From contig CAILIB010000011.1 in the NCBI GenBank assembly GCA_903834195.1, forward strand, positions 1 through 36,427: a DNA stretch of 36,427 nucleotides. Direction: 5' to 3'. The DNA is from an uncultured Candidatus Berkelbacteria bacterium (lineage in GTDB: Bacteria; Patescibacteriota; UBA1384; CAILIB01). How positions within the stretch are numbered: the stretch's first letter is position 1; each line of letters opens with the position of its first letter. The notes under the pieces were generated by a model, which made no database searches, was not told the origin of the DNA, and saw nothing but the letters and a program-made list of their open reading frames with translations. Shown one piece after another: positions 36,404 to 36,427 of the stretch. Both the position numbers and the translations under genes were made by a program.

Positions 36404-36427
36404 ATGAGACTCCAAAAACTTTCACAC
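36404..36427 (+). CDS. Possible start of a downstream gene (truncated by window)
   Basis: ATG AGA CTC CAA AAA CTT TCA CAC (MRLQKLSH...), 6 nt after extended -10 TGCTAAGCT. Confidence 0.3.

Overview
The window looks like a bacterial chromosome segment, probably Candidate Phyla Radiation/Patescibacteria (inferred from reduced proteins and gene content; not verified). TGA is used as a stop codon. Contents: (1) a minus-strand SUF Fe-S cluster operon (NifU-like, sufC, an inserted GT2 glycosyltransferase, sufB, short sufD, and sufS running off the left edge, which the ORF track misses); (2) a divergent gene for a soluble P-type-ATPase-like protein lacking its catalytic motifs; (3) glycolytic genes (pgi, a C-domain-less pyruvate kinase, eno, gpmI); (4) a response regulator/histidine kinase/MacB-type ABC transporter operon; (5) family II pyrophosphatase, Nudix-like, TMEM175/DUF1211 and DUF998 proteins; (6) an SPFH-type lipoprotein with a small membrane partner, a TrmB-family regulator and several hypotheticals; (7) an MFS transporter; (8) a GT39-like membrane protein, a YecM-like protein, an ECF sigma factor with a membrane partner, an APH-kinase/transglutaminase pair, DUF2231-like, HAD-like, metallophosphoesterase, YggT and GlsB/YeaQ proteins. 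The two most interesting elements are below the ORF track's length cutoff or otherwise missing from it. The first is a 39-codon leader ORF ending ...TRLR-stop, with its own promoter and followed by a strong intrinsic terminator, upstream of the MFS gene: a candidate translation-controlled (possibly drug-inducible) attenuator. The second is a complete promoter/48-aa ORF/terminator unit on the + strand between sufB and sufD. A recurring extended -10 (TGnTAnnnT) 6-11 nt before start codons suggests widespread leaderless translation.
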